Source: Mycobacterium helveticum (GTDB taxonomy: Bacteria > Actinomycetota > Actinomycetes > Mycobacteriales > Mycobacteriaceae). Taken from it: a stretch of 37,808 bases of DNA. This document shows positions 1 to 9,488 of the stretch, one piece after another (the first letter of the stretch is position 1; every line of letters begins with the position of its first letter). The DNA is taken from assembly GCF_007714205.1 (NCBI RefSeq), contig NZ_VMQU01000050.1, positions 1-37,808 on the forward strand. Reading direction: 5' to 3'. The translations under genes and the position numbers were made by a program. The notes below the pieces were generated by a model, which did no database searches, was not told the DNA's origin, and was given only the letters and a program-made list of their open reading frames with translations.

Positions 1-323
1 GCCGCCGGCGGCGTCAGCCCGGGGATCGAGGGCAGGCCCGCCGGTGCCGACGCGGGCGCCGTCGCCGCCGCCGGGGTCACACCCGGGAAGCTGATGCCGG
101 GAGCCGACGGCGGAGCCGCCGGTGGCGTGGCGCCGAGTGCGGTCGCGAGGTTCTGCAGGATCTGCGGCGCGTTGGCCGCGGAGCTGATCAGCTGCTGGGG
201 GATGTTCGGCATCGGCGCGGGGGCCGGCACCGGGTCAGCGTGGGCGATACCGCCCGTCAATAGCGCTGCGGACGAACCGACTACGACGGCGGTTGCACGC
301 AGATAGGTCCAGATGGTTGGCAT
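1..323 (-). CDS. Secreted Ala/Pro-rich protein, Rv1158c-like (partial, C-terminus outside window)
   Basis: Reading leftward from ATG at 323, the frame stays open to the window edge. The first ~30 residues form a signal peptide: MPTIWTYLRA, a hydrophobic stretch, then AHA|D as a likely signal peptidase I site. The mature part is rich in Ala and Pro. A GGGAGAGA ribosome-binding site sits just before the ATG. The start, composition and position divergent from pimE match M. tuberculosis Rv1158c, an exported protein of unknown role. No catalytic motif is visible. Function is unknown. Confidence 0.8.
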   Translation of the reverse strand, partial: MPTIWTYLRATAVVVGSSAALLTGGIAHADPVPAPAPMPNIPQQLISSAANAPQILQNLATALGATPPAAPPSAPGISFPGVTPAAATAPASAPAGLPSIPGLTPPA

Positions 324-487
324 GTCTCTCCCTGGTTGTCGACGACAGGTCCCGGGACTGAAGCTACGTTGATACGGATGTGACTCAAGTGACACGTGTG
401 GCATTTATTCGATCGTTACCCCTTCGAGTGACAGCGGTGACCGGGCGCCCGCCGGAGCGTGACCGGCGACGGCCGGGGCGTCGCCGT

Positions 488-535
488 CGGCACGCCTTGA
501 AGTCGGCACGCCTTAAAGTCGGCACGCCTTAAAGT
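488..535. repeat. 16-bp tandem repeat, three copies, at the pimE N-terminus
   Basis: The unit CGGCACGCCTTAAAGT occurs at 488-503 (with one G for A), 504-519 and 520-535. It is followed directly by GGAGGG. It lies where the start of pimE is expected. Because 16 is not a multiple of 3, each copy gained or lost shifts the reading frame entering pimE. With two copies, the TTG of the first copy would be in frame with pimE; with three it is not. Confidence 0.9.
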
Positions 536-617
536 CGGAGGGATAGACACCACCTCGGCCGCCCCGGCGGCAACCAGCGACGGCACGCCGGCGCGCCGGC
601 TCAGCACCGTCGCGCCG

Positions 618-1796
618 ATGCTGGTGGTCCTCAGCGTCGCCGCGCGACTCGCCTGGACGTATCTGGCGCGCAACGGGGCGAACTTCGTCGACCTGCACGT
701 GTATCTGGGCGGGGCGGCCGCGCTCGATCATCCGGGCACCCTGTACAGCTACGTGTACGCCGACCAGACGCCGGACTTCCCGTTGCCGTTCACCTACCCG
801 CCGTTCGCGGCGGTGGTGTTCTACCCGCTGCACCTGTTGCCGTTCGGCCTGGTCGCCTTCCTGTGGCAGATCGCAACCATGGCGGCGTTGTACGGGTCGA
901 TCCGGATCGGCCAGCGGTTGATGGGCGTTCCCCCCGGCGCCGGCCACCGCCTGGCGATGCTGTGGACGGCGGTCGCGATCTGGATCGAGCCGCTGCGCAG
1001 CACGTTCGACTACGGACAGATCAATGTGCTGCTGATGCTGGCGGTGCTGTGGGCGGTCGCGACGACGCGGTGGTGGCTGTCCGGCCTGTTGGTCGGCGCG
1101 GCTGCCGGGATCAAGCTGACCCCGGCGATCGCCGGGGTCTACCTCCTCGGCGCCCGGCGGCGGGCGGCCGCGATGTTCTCGGCCGTGGTGTTCGCCGCCA
1201 CGGCGGGGCTGTCCGCCCTGGTCGTCGGCGACCAGGCGCGCTACTACTTCACCCAACTGCTCGGCGATGCGCACCGCGTCGGACCCGTCGCCACCTCGTT
1301 CAATCAGTCGTGGCGCGGCGGCATCTCCCGGATCGTCGGCTACGACGCGGGCTATGGCCCGCCGGTGCTCGCCGCCATCGGCATCACGGCCGTGCTGGCC
1401 CTGCTGGCGTGGTGGGCGCTGGGGTCCGGGGATCGGCTCGGCAGGTTGCTGGTGGTCGAACTGTTCGGGTTGCTGCTTTCGCCGATCTCGTGGACCCACC
1501 ACTGGGTCTGGCTGGTCCCGCTGATGATGTGGCTGCTGCACGGGCCCCTGAGCGCGCGCCGCGGCGCGCGGATTCTGGGCTGGACCTGGCTGGGGATCAC
1601 CGTGGTCGGCGTGCCATGGCTGCTCAGCTTCGTGCAACCGAGCATCTGGACGATCCACCGCCCGTGGTACCTGGCCTGGGCCGGCCTCGTCTACATCGTC
1701 GCCGCGGTCGCGACTCTGAGCTGGATTGCCACGAGCCGACGCGGCGCCGCAGAACTAGCCCCCGACGATCCCGTCGATGTCGCGCGCCATCGCTAG
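618..1796 (+). CDS. pimE: Polyprenol-phosphate-mannose-dependent alpha-1,2-mannosyltransferase PimE
   Basis: PimE is a GT-C membrane mannosyltransferase that adds an alpha-1,2-mannose to Ac1PIM4 to give Ac1PIM5, on the way to PIM6. The translation matches the M. tuberculosis protein closely, including the loop [10 protein letters not shown] with the essential Asp and the block [15 protein letters not shown]. About ten hydrophobic segments follow. ATG 618 is the first canonical start, but recognisable PimE sequence ([12 protein letters not shown]) continues upstream in frame to about 543, behind a GGAGGG at 537-542 and with no ATG, GTG or TTG. The true start is therefore unclear, and a 16-bp repeat just upstream may have disturbed it. 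The 3' end overlaps the convergent dehydratase gene by about 40 bp. lpqW, which modulates the PIM/LAM branch, lies downstream in the window. Confidence 0.9.
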   Translation: MLVVLSVAARLAWTYLARNGANFVDLHVYLGGAAALDHPGTLYSYVYADQTPDFPLPFTYPPFAAVVFYPLHLLPFGLVAFLWQIATMAALYGSIRIGQRLMGVPPGAGHRLAMLWTAVAIWIEPLRSTFDYGQINVLLMLAVLWAVATTRWWLSGLLVGAAAGIKLTPAIAGVYLLGARRRAAAMFSAVVFAATAGLSALVVGDQARYYFTQLLGDAHRVGPVATSFNQSWRGGISRIVGYDAGYGPPVLAAIGITAVLALLAWWALGSGDRLGRLLVVELFGLLLSPISWTHHWVWLVPLMMWLLHGPLSARRGARILGWTWLGITVVGVPWLLSFVQPSIWTIHRPWYLAWAGLVYIVAAVATLSWIATSRRGAAELAPDDPVDVARHR

Positions 1797-2039
1797 GTCG
1801 TTCTGGGTGATGCCACCCTCGGAGTGCGTCACCAGAACGAAAGTCACCGTCCGCCAACGGATGTCGATGTCAGGGTGATGATCTTTGCGCTCGGCGTGCT
1901 CGGCCACCCGGCGCACGGCGTCGATCCCGTCCAGGAACGTCGGAAACTTGATCGACCGGCGCAGGGCGCCGTCGGCGCGCTCCCAACCGTTCAGTTCGGG
2001 CAGTGCGGCGTCCACTTGTTCATCCGATAACACAGCCAT
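1755..2039 (-). CDS. Pterin-4a-carbinolamine dehydratase (Rv1159A-like)
   Basis: This 94-residue protein has the PCD family core: a helix, then [12 protein letters not shown] with the two catalytic His, then a C-terminal GGIT segment. PCD dehydrates 4a-hydroxytetrahydropterin. In bacteria without aromatic amino acid hydroxylases its role is uncertain, possibly in pterin or molybdopterin metabolism. I chose ATG 2039 (MAVLSDEQ) over ATG 2060 because it matches the family N-terminus. The gene converges on pimE, overlapping its end, and is divergent from mutT2 with only about 26 bp between starts. Confidence 0.88.
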   Translation of the reverse strand: MAVLSDEQVDAALPELNGWERADGALRRSIKFPTFLDGIDAVRRVAEHAERKDHHPDIDIRWRTVTFVLVTHSEGGITQNDLAMARDIDGIVGG

Positions 2040-2065
2040 GACCCGACCGTATACCGTCACTGGCC

Positions 2066-2470
2066 ATGCCCACCCAGATCGTCGTCGCCGCGGCCGTCAT
2101 CTCCGGCTCCACGGTCTTGGTGGCCCAGCGGGTGCGGCCACCGGAGCTGGCCGGCCGCTGGGAACTGCCCGGCGGCAAGGTCGCGGCCGGCGAATCCGAG
2201 CGCGACGCGCTGGCCCGGGAGCTGGCCGAGGAGCTGGGTGTGGCCGCGGCGGACGTCATGGTGGGTGACCGGCTCGGGCACGACATCGCGCTGGACGGCG
2301 CGACCACGCTGCGGGCGTACCGGGTGCGCCTGGTCCGCGGCGAGCCGCGGCCGCAGGACCATCGGGCGCTGCGGTGGGTGACGGCGGCCGAACTGCACGA
2401 TGTCGACTGGGTGCCCGCCGACCGGGGCTGGCTGGGTGACCTGTCCGGTGCCCTTTCAGCCGGCTCGTGA
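2066..2470 (+). CDS. mutT2: Nudix hydrolase MutT2
   Basis: This is a 134-residue Nudix hydrolase. The Nudix box GX5EX7REXXEELG is complete, running from GGKVAAGE to RELAEELGV at about residues 37-60, with the metal-binding Glu residues in place. The family cleaves oxidised or modified nucleoside triphosphates such as 8-oxo-dGTP or 5-methyl-dCTP. Gene order (pimE, PCD, this gene, narG) is that of Rv1160. A 253-bp leader follows before narG. It holds a weak CAACCT/AGGTTG inverted repeat at 2494-2518 and a direct 9-bp repeat CCACCGAAG at 2692-2709 just before the narG ribosome-binding site. Confidence 0.9.
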   Translation: MPTQIVVAAAVISGSTVLVAQRVRPPELAGRWELPGGKVAAGESERDALARELAEELGVAAADVMVGDRLGHDIALDGATTLRAYRVRLVRGEPRPQDHRALRWVTAAELHDVDWVPADRGWLGDLSGALSAGS

Positions 2471-2723
2471 CGACTCCACAGGACTTATTCAGCCAACCTC
2501 CAGGGCGGCGGTAGGTTGCTACAGTCCAATTTGTAGATACCAACGTCGTTGTAGCGGGGATCGCGGTGCCATGCGGGAGGCCGGCGCATCCGCCTGCGGG
2601 GAGCCGGCGCCGAGGGCGTCGTTTCCCGCGCTCCGGCTGGGCGCGGCGAATCCGCCGGCACGAACGGGGGCGAACGCGTACGGTCACTAGGCCACCGAAG
2701 CCACCGAAGAGGAGGTTTTGCCG

Positions 2724-5700
2724 TTGACCGCGAAACCTCATGCCGGCGGGACGATCGAGGAACTGCTGGAGCGCAGCGGGCGATTCTTCACGCCGGGCGA
2801 CATCTCGGAGGACCTGCGCACCGTCACCCGCCGGGGCGGCCGCGAAGCCGACGTGTTCTACCGCGACCGGTGGAGCCACGACAAAGTGGTCCGCTCCACC
2901 CACGGCGTGAACTGCACCGGGTCGTGCTCCTGGAAGATCTACGTCAAGGACGGGATCATCACCTGGGAGACGCAGCAGACCGACTATCCGACGGTGGGTC
3001 CGGACCGGCCGGAATACGAACCGCGCGGCTGTCCGCGCGGCGCGTCGTTCTCCTGGTACAGCTACTCGCCCACCCGGGTGCGCTACCCGTATGCCCGCGG
3101 CGTGCTGGTGCAGATGTACCGGGAAGCCAAGGCCCGCCTCGGTGACCCCGTACTGGCCTGGGCCGACATCCAGGACGATCCCGAGCGCCGCCGTCGCTAC
3201 CAACAGGCCCGCGGCAAGGGCGGGCTGGTGCGGATCACCTGGGCTGAGGCCACCGAGCTCATCGCGGCCGCCCACGTGCACACCATCAAGACCTACGGTC
3301 CCGACCGGGTCGCCGGCTTCTCCCCGATCCCGGCCATGTCGATGGTGTCCTACGCCGCCGGCTCCCGGTTCGTCGAGCTGATCGGCGGCGTCATGACGTC
3401 GTTCTACGACTGGTACGCCGACCTCCCGGTGGCCTCGCCACAGGTGTTCGGCGACCAGACCGACGTCCCCGAGTCCGGCGACTGGTGGGACGCGGCCTAC
3501 CTGATGATGTGGGGCTCCAACGTTCCCGTCACCCGGACCCCCGATGCGCACTGGATGGCCGAGGCGCGCTACCGCGGCACCAAGGTGGTCGCCGTCAGTC
3601 CCGACTACGCCGACAGCACCAAGTTCGGCGACGAGTGGATGCCGTGCGCGGCCGGCACCGACGGGGCGCTGGCGATGGCGATGGGCCACGTCATCCTCGC
3701 GGAATGCTATGTGCAAAAGCGGATTCCGCTCTTCGTCGACTTCGCGCGCCGCTACACCGACCTGCCGTTCCTGATCAAGTTGGAAGAGCGCGGCGACATG
3801 CTGGTGCCCGGCAAGAACCTCACGGCGGCGGACCTGGGTGGAGGCGTCGAGACCGCAGAAAACGCAGCGCTCAAGCCGGTGGTGTGGGACGAGGCCACCG
3901 ACTCGGTCGCGGTGCCCCACGGCTCGCTGGGATTCCGGTACGGCGAGGACGGCGTCGGAAAGTGGAACCTCGACCTCGGTGACCTGGTTCCGGCGCTCAG
4001 CCTGCAGGATGGGCGGGGCGCCGACAACGATCACGGCACCGCGCTGGTGCACCTGCCCGGCTTCGACACCGTCAACGGCGAGGGTACGACGATCGCGCGC
4101 GGCGTCCCGGTGCGTCGCGTCGGGAAACACCTGGTGTGCACCGTGTTCGACTTGATGCTCGCCCAGTACGGGGTGGCGCGGCCGGGGTTGCCGGGCGACT
4201 GGCCCGCCGGCTACGACGACGCGACCCGGCAGAACACCCCGGCGTGGCAGGAGGCGATCACCGGGGTTTCGGCCGCACAGGCCATCCGCGTCGCCCGCGA
4301 ATTCGCCCGTAGCGCAGAGGAATCCGGCGGCCGTTCGATGATCATCATGGGCAGCGGGATCAACCAGTGGTTCCACGGCGACGCCATCTACCGCGCGGTG
4401 CTGGCGCTGCTGATGCTGACCGGCTCGATGGGACGCAACGGCGGCGGCTGGGCACACTACGTCGGCCAGGAGAAGGTGCGCCCCCTCACCGGCTTTCAGA
4501 CGATGGCGATGGCCACCGACTGGGTGCGCCCGCCGCGGCAGGTGCCCGGGGCCTCCTACTGGTACGCCCACACCGACCAATGGCGCTACGACGGCTACGC
4601 GGCCGACAAGCTGGCCAGCCCGGTGGGCCGGGGCCGGTTCGCCGGCAGGCACACCATGGACCTGTTGGCCGCCGCGACGGCCATGGGCTGGAGCCCGTTT
4701 TATCCGCAGTTCGACCGGTCCAGCCTCGACGTCGCCGACGAGGCGCGCGCCGCCGGACGCGACGTCGCCGAGTATGTCGCCGAACAGCTCGGCCGGCGCG
4801 AGCTCAAGCTCGCCGTGACCGATCCCGACAACCCCGCGAACTGGCCGCGGGTGCTCACGGTGTGGCGGGCCAACCTGATCGGCTCGTCGGGCAAGGGCGG
4901 CGAATACTTCCTGCGTCACCTTTTGGGCACCGACGCCAACATCGCGGCCGGCCCCCCGGTCGACGGGGTCGCGCCCGTCGAGGTGACCTGCGCGCAGGAG
5001 ATTCCCGACGGCAAGCTCGACCTGATGATGTCGATCGACTTCCGGCAGACCTCCACGACACTGGTGTCCGATGTGGTGTTGCCGGCGGCGACGTGGTACG
5101 AGAAGGCCGACATCTCCAGCACCGACATGCACCCGTTCGTGCACGCGTTCAGCGCCGCGACCGACCCGCCGTGGGAAACCCGTTCGGACTTCGACGCTTT
5201 CGGCGCCATCGCCCGCGCCTTCAGTGCCATGGCCAAGCAGCACCTGGGCACCCGCAGCGATGTGGTGCTCACCGCGCTGCAACACGACACCCCCGATGCG
5301 ATGGTGTATCCCGATGGCAGCGAAGAAGACTGGCTGCGCACCGGCGCGACGCCGGTGCCGGGGCGGACCATGCCCAAGCTGGCCGTGGTGGAGCGCGACT
5401 ACACCGCCGTCTACGACAAGTGGCTGACGCTGGGACCGCTCGTCGACCAGTTCGGCGTGACCACCAAGGGGGTCACGGTCCACCCCACCCGTGAGGTCGC
5501 GGAGCTCGCCGCCAAATTCGGGGTGATGAATTCCGGTGCGGCGAAAGGCCGCCCGGCGGTGAGCACCGATGAGCGGATGGCCGATGTCATGCTGCTGCTG
5601 TCGGGAACGTGCAACGGCCGGCTCGCGGTCGAGGGGTTCCGGGAACTGGAGAAACGCACCGGGCAGCGGCTGGCGCACCTGGCCGAGGGCAGCGAGGACC

Positions 5701-6431
5701 GCCGCATCACCTACGCCGACACCCAGGCGCGTCCGGTCCCGGTGAACACCAGCCCGGAATGGTCCGGCAGCGAAACCGGTGGGCGGCGCTACGCGCCCTT
5801 CACCATCAACATCGAGAACCTCAAACCGTTTCACACGCTGACCGGGCGGATGCACTTCTACCTGGCCCACGACTGGATCGAGGAACTCGGCGAACACCTG
5901 CCGGTCTTCCGTCCGCCCCTGGACATGGCGCGGCTCTTCGGCCAGCCTGAGCTCGGTCCGAGCGACGACGGAATCGGGCTGACCGTGCGGTACGTGACCC
6001 CGCACTCGAAGTGGTCGTTCCACTCCACCTACCAGGACAACCTGTACATGCTGACGCTGTCGCGGGGCGGCCCGACGATGTGGATGAGCCCCGGCGATGC
6101 GGCGAAAATCGGTGTGCACGACAACGACTGGGTGGAGGCCGTCAATACCAACGGCATCTACGTGGGCCGGGCGATCGTCAGCCATCGCATGCCCGACGGC
6201 GTGGTGTTCGTCTACCACGTGCAGGAACGCACCGTGGACACACCGCGCACCGAGGCCAACAACAAGCGCGGCGGCAACCACAACGCGCTGACCCGGATCC
6301 GCATCAAGCCCAGCCACCTGGCCGGCGGCTACGGGCAGCACGCGTTCGCGTTCAACTACCTGGGCCCCGCCGGCAGCCAGCGCGACGAGGTGACCGTGGT
6401 GCGCCGCCGCAGCCAGGAAGTGCGGTACTGA
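2724..6431 (+). CDS. narG: Respiratory nitrate reductase alpha subunit NarG
   Basis: NarG is the molybdenum bis-MGD catalytic subunit that reduces nitrate to nitrite at the inner face of the membrane. The N-terminal FS0 cluster ligands are visible as His60, Cys64, Cys68 and Cys103 (HGVNCTGSCSW, then RGCPRG). The DLPVASPQVFGDQTDVPESGDWW block near the Mo-coordinating Asp is intact, and the length of 1235 residues is normal. I chose TTG 2724 (MTAKPHAGG) because GAGGAGG at 2709-2715 is then 8 bases away. TTG 2718 would leave only 2, and the chosen N-terminus resembles M. tuberculosis NarG. It is the first gene of narGHJI. Confidence 0.96.
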   Translation: MTAKPHAGGTIEELLERSGRFFTPGDISEDLRTVTRRGGREADVFYRDRWSHDKVVRSTHGVNCTGSCSWKIYVKDGIITWETQQTDYPTVGPDRPEYEPRGCPRGASFSWYSYSPTRVRYPYARGVLVQMYREAKARLGDPVLAWADIQDDPERRRRYQQARGKGGLVRITWAEATELIAAAHVHTIKTYGPDRVAGFSPIPAMSMVSYAAGSRFVELIGGVMTSFYDWYADLPVASPQVFGDQTDVPESGDWWDAAYLMMWGSNVPVTRTPDAHWMAEARYRGTKVVAVSPDYADSTKFGDEWMPCAAGTDGALAMAMGHVILAECYVQKRIPLFVDFARRYTDLPFLIKLEERGDMLVPGKNLTAADLGGGVETAENAALKPVVWDEATDSVAVPHGSLGFRYGEDGVGKWNLDLGDLVPALSLQDGRGADNDHGTALVHLPGFDTVNGEGTTIARGVPVRRVGKHLVCTVFDLMLAQYGVARPGLPGDWPAGYDDATRQNTPAWQEAITGVSAAQAIRVAREFARSAEESGGRSMIIMGSGINQWFHGDAIYRAVLALLMLTGSMGRNGGGWAHYVGQEKVRPLTGFQTMAMATDWVRPPRQVPGASYWYAHTDQWRYDGYAADKLASPVGRGRFAGRHTMDLLAAATAMGWSPFYPQFDRSSLDVADEARAAGRDVAEYVAEQLGRRELKLAVTDPDNPANWPRVLTVWRANLIGSSGKGGEYFLRHLLGTDANIAAGPPVDGVAPVEVTCAQEIPDGKLDLMMSIDFRQTSTTLVSDVVLPAATWYEKADISSTDMHPFVHAFSAATDPPWETRSDFDAFGAIARAFSAMAKQHLGTRSDVVLTALQHDTPDAMVYPDGSEEDWLRTGATPVPGRTMPKLAVVERDYTAVYDKWLTLGPLVDQFGVTTKGVTVHPTREVAELAAKFGVMNSGAAKGRPAVSTDERMADVMLLLSGTCNGRLAVEGFRELEKRTGQRLAHLAEGSEDRRITYADTQARPVPVNTSPEWSGSETGGRRYAPFTINIENLKPFHTLTGRMHFYLAHDWIEELGEHLPVFRPPLDMARLFGQPELGPSDDGIGLTVRYVTPHSKWSFHSTYQDNLYMLTLSRGGPTMWMSPGDAAKIGVHDNDWVEAVNTNGIYVGRAIVSHRMPDGVVFVYHVQERTVDTPRTEANNKRGGNHNALTRIRIKPSHLAGGYGQHAFAFNYLGPAGSQRDEVTVVRRRSQEVRY

Positions 6432-6434
6432 GCA

Positions 6435-8021
6435 ATGAAGGTCATGGCCCAGTTGGCGATGGTGATGAACCTCGACAAGTGCATCGGCTGCCACACCTGC
6501 TCGGTGACCTGCAAGCAGGCCTGGACCAACCGGCCCGGCACCGAGTACGTGTGGTTCAACAACGTCGAAACCCGCCCGGGACAAGGTTATCCGCGTACCT
6601 ACGAGGACCAGCAGCGCTGGCGCGGCGGCTGGGTCCGCGACAAGAGGGGCCGGCTGCGGCTGCGCGACGGCGGCCGGATCGCCAAACTGCTGAAGATCTT
6701 CGCCAACCCGCAGCTGCCCACCATTGACGACTACTACGAACCGTGGACCTACGACTACGAGAACCTGACCACGGCGCCGGCCGGTGACACGTTCCCCACC
6801 GCCGCGCCGCGCAGCCTCCTCAGCGGCAAGCCGATGAAGATCTCCTGGGGGCCGAACTGGGACGACAACCTGTCCGGGTCGCCGGAGATCCTGGCCGAAG
6901 ACCCGATCCTGCAGAAGATCGGCGAGGAGGTCCGGCTGCGGCTCGAAGAGACCTTCATGTTCTACCTGCCGCGGATCTGCGAGCACTGCCTCAACCCCTC
7001 GTGCGTGGCGTCGTGCCCGTCGGGCGCGATGTACAAACGCAGCGAGGACGGCATCGTGCTGGTGGACCAGGACCGCTGCCGCGGCTGGCGGATGTGCGTC
7101 TCCGGATGTCCTTACAAGAAGGTGTATTTCAATCACAAGACCGGTAAAGCCGAGAAGTGCACGCTGTGTTACCCGCGGATGGAGGTCGGCCTGCCGACCA
7201 TCTGCTCGGAGACCTGTGTGGGGCGGCTGCGCTACCTCGGGCTGGTGCTCTACGACGTCGACCGGGTGCTGGAGGCCGCCTCGGTGCCCGACGACACCGA
7301 CCTCTACGAGGCGCAGCGCGCGATCCTGTTGGATCCCCACGATCCCGAGGTGATCGCCGGCGCGCGCGCCGAGGGCATCTCCGACGAGTGGATCGAGGCG
7401 GCGCAGCGCTCCCCGGTGTACGCGCTGATCAACACCTACAAGGTGGCGCTGCCGCTGCATCCCGAGTACCGCACCATGCCGATGGTCTGGTACATCCCGC
7501 CGCTGTCGCCGGTGGTCGACGCGGTCAGCCGCGACGGTCACGACGGGGAGGAGCTGGGCAACCTGTTCGGCGCGCTGGAGGCGCTGCGCATCCCGATGCA
7601 GTACCTGGCCGAACTGTTCACCGCCGGCGACACCGGCCCGGTCCAGGACGTGTTGCGCCGGCTGGCGGCGATGCGCTCCTACATGCGCGACATCAACCTC
7701 GGGCGCGAGACCCAGCCGCACATCCCGCATTCGGTCGGCATGACCGAAGAGCAGATCTACCAGATGTACCGGCTGCTCGCGATCGCGAAATACGAAGAGC
7801 GCTATGTGATCCCGACGGCCTTCGCGCCGCAGGCGCGTGATCTCGAGGAGCAGGGGTGCTCGCTGTCGGGTGAGGGTGGTCCGGGAATGTACGAGTCGGG
7901 CGAACCGGTGCCCGTCTCGGTGGAGAGCTTCCACGCCACGCAACGCTCCCGGGTGAACCTGCTCAACTGGGACGGCCGCCAGGCACCGGCCGGGATGTTT
8001 CCCGACGAGCGCAAGCAATGA
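6435..8021 (+). CDS. narH: Respiratory nitrate reductase beta subunit NarH
   Basis: NarH carries electrons from the NarI hemes to NarG through four Fe-S clusters. The 528-residue protein shows all four Cys groups: CIGCHTCSVTC from residue 16, CEHCLNPSCVASCP, CRGWRMCVSGCP and CTLCYPRMEVGLPTICSETC. The Trp in CRGW replaces one Cys ligand, as expected for the [3Fe-4S] centre. It starts 3 bases after narG ends, and its stop overlaps the narJ start by ATGA. Confidence 0.96.
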   Translation: MKVMAQLAMVMNLDKCIGCHTCSVTCKQAWTNRPGTEYVWFNNVETRPGQGYPRTYEDQQRWRGGWVRDKRGRLRLRDGGRIAKLLKIFANPQLPTIDDYYEPWTYDYENLTTAPAGDTFPTAAPRSLLSGKPMKISWGPNWDDNLSGSPEILAEDPILQKIGEEVRLRLEETFMFYLPRICEHCLNPSCVASCPSGAMYKRSEDGIVLVDQDRCRGWRMCVSGCPYKKVYFNHKTGKAEKCTLCYPRMEVGLPTICSETCVGRLRYLGLVLYDVDRVLEAASVPDDTDLYEAQRAILLDPHDPEVIAGARAEGISDEWIEAAQRSPVYALINTYKVALPLHPEYRTMPMVWYIPPLSPVVDAVSRDGHDGEELGNLFGALEALRIPMQYLAELFTAGDTGPVQDVLRRLAAMRSYMRDINLGRETQPHIPHSVGMTEEQIYQMYRLLAIAKYEERYVIPTAFAPQARDLEEQGCSLSGEGGPGMYESGEPVPVSVESFHATQRSRVNLLNWDGRQAPAGMFPDERKQ

Positions 8022-8686
8022 GACTGCACCGGCTTCGGGACCGTTCCGGCGTCCGGGTGCAGGACCGACTGGTCTGGCAGGCGGCGTCGCTGCTGCTGGC
8101 CTATCCCGACGACGGGCTGACCGGGCGGCTGGACACCGTGGCGGAGCTGCTGGGTCACGTCGCCGGCCCCGCGGGCGAGTTGCTCGGGCACACGGCGGCG
8201 GCACTGCGCGCCCGCGAGCCGATGGCCGCGGCGATGGACTACGTCGCCACCTTCGACCTGCGGCGGCGGGCCACGATGTATCTGACGTACTGGACCGCCG
8301 GGGACACGCGTAACCGCGGCCGCGAGATGCTGGCCTTCGCCACCGCCTACCGGGAGGCCGGCGTGCCGCCGCCGATCGGCGAGGCCCCCGATTACCTCCC
8401 GGTGGTGCTCGAGTTCGCCGCCACGGTCGATCCCGGGGCCGGGCGGCGGCTGTTGAGCGCGCATCGCGTCCCCCTCGACGTGTTACGGGGCGCCCTGGCC
8501 GATGCCGGGTCGCCCTACGCGCCCACGGTGGCGGCGGTCTGCGCAACGCTGCCGGTGGCCACCGACCAGGAGGCGCGCCGTGCGGATCGGCTGGCGAAAA
8601 TCGGGCCGCCCGCGGAAGCCGTTGGGCTGCAGGCGTTCACCTTGACCGTACCGCCCCGACGGCAGGAAGGAGCGCCGAGTGTTTAG
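8018..8686 (+). CDS. narJ: Nitrate reductase assembly chaperone NarJ
   Basis: NarJ is the private chaperone that holds apo-NarG for molybdenum cofactor insertion and is absent from the final enzyme. The 222-residue protein has the TorD/NarJ-type motif YVATFDLRRRATMYLTYW and the N-terminal VWQAASLLLAYPDD. Its ATG overlaps the narH stop (ATGA), and its end overlaps the narI start by 8 bp, so translation is probably coupled across all four genes. Confidence 0.93.
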   Translation: MRLHRLRDRSGVRVQDRLVWQAASLLLAYPDDGLTGRLDTVAELLGHVAGPAGELLGHTAAALRAREPMAAAMDYVATFDLRRRATMYLTYWTAGDTRNRGREMLAFATAYREAGVPPPIGEAPDYLPVVLEFAATVDPGAGRRLLSAHRVPLDVLRGALADAGSPYAPTVAAVCATLPVATDQEARRADRLAKIGPPAEAVGLQAFTLTVPPRRQEGAPSV

Positions 8687-9410
8687 CAACGTGCTGTTCT
8701 GGGACATCGCGCCGTACGTGACGCTGGCGGTGCTGATCGTCGGCACCTGGTGGCGATACCGCTACGACAAGTTCGGCTGGACCTCCCGGTCCTCGCAGAG
8801 CTACGAGTCGCGGCTGCTGCGGATCGGCAGCCCGATCTTCCACTTCGGCATCCTCGCGGTGTTCGCCGGACACGTGATGGGCCTGCTCATCCCGCCGCGG
8901 GTGACGCACTGGCTGCACGTGAGCGACTACGCCTACCACCTGCAGGCGGTCATCGCCGGCTCGATCGCCGGCGCCGCGGCGTTGGCCGGCATCGGGTTGC
9001 TGATCTACCGGCGGTTCACCCGCCCCGCGGTGTCGGCGGCCACCACCCGCGGCGACAAGGTGATGTATGTGGTGCTGGTGCTGGCCATCGTGGTCGGCCT
9101 GTACTGCGACCTGATCGGCACCGGCCCCCACGGCGGTGAGTTCCACTACCGCTACACGGTCGGCCTGTGGTTCCGGCGGATCTGGCTGCTGCAGCCGCAC
9201 GGGGAGGTGATGATCAACGCCCCGTGGGACTACCAACTGCACGCCCTGATCGGGATGGTGTTGTTCACGCTGTGGCCGTTCACGCGCCTGGTGCACGCGT
9301 TCAGCGCGCCGATCGCCTACCTGTTCCGGCCCTACATCGTCTACCGCAGCCGTGCGGTGGCGGCCAACGGCGAGATGGTCGGCGCGGCGGCCCCCCGCAA
9401 GGGCTGGTAG
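8679..9410 (+). CDS. narI: Respiratory nitrate reductase gamma subunit NarI
   Basis: NarI is the membrane cytochrome b subunit that oxidises menaquinol and passes electrons to NarH. It has five hydrophobic segments in 243 residues. The four heme ligands are present as His55, His65, His188 and His206, spaced as in E. coli NarI. The start is GTG 8679 after AGGAAGG, inside the end of narJ. No nitrate transporter gene is attached to this operon. Confidence 0.95.
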   Translation: MFSNVLFWDIAPYVTLAVLIVGTWWRYRYDKFGWTSRSSQSYESRLLRIGSPIFHFGILAVFAGHVMGLLIPPRVTHWLHVSDYAYHLQAVIAGSIAGAAALAGIGLLIYRRFTRPAVSAATTRGDKVMYVVLVLAIVVGLYCDLIGTGPHGGEFHYRYTVGLWFRRIWLLQPHGEVMINAPWDYQLHALIGMVLFTLWPFTRLVHAFSAPIAYLFRPYIVYRSRAVAANGEMVGAAAPRKGW

Positions 9411-9488
9411 GGCCTTTTCCCACTCGGTGGGCGCCCGGTGACCTGCTCGGTTCGCGTCAGCGTAGTCCGCGCTGCCACAATCACCGAC

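Noticed and set aside
361..400. CRP-like site (TGTGAC...GTGACA) upstream of the Rv1158c-like gene
   Set aside because: The half-sites are in direct, not inverted, orientation and the spacing is wrong for a CRP palindrome.
2571..2690. 39-codon ORF before narG (MREAGASACGEPAPRAS start)
   Set aside because: The ribosome-binding site is weak and far, the composition is that of random GC-rich DNA, and there is no overlap with narG. It is not supported as a leader.
2256..8546. Very long open frame (about 2,100 codons) on the minus strand opposite narGHJ
   Set aside because: It is a GC-bias shadow of the nitrate reductase operon: Arg/His/Gly-rich, no domains, and antisense to clearly conserved proteins.
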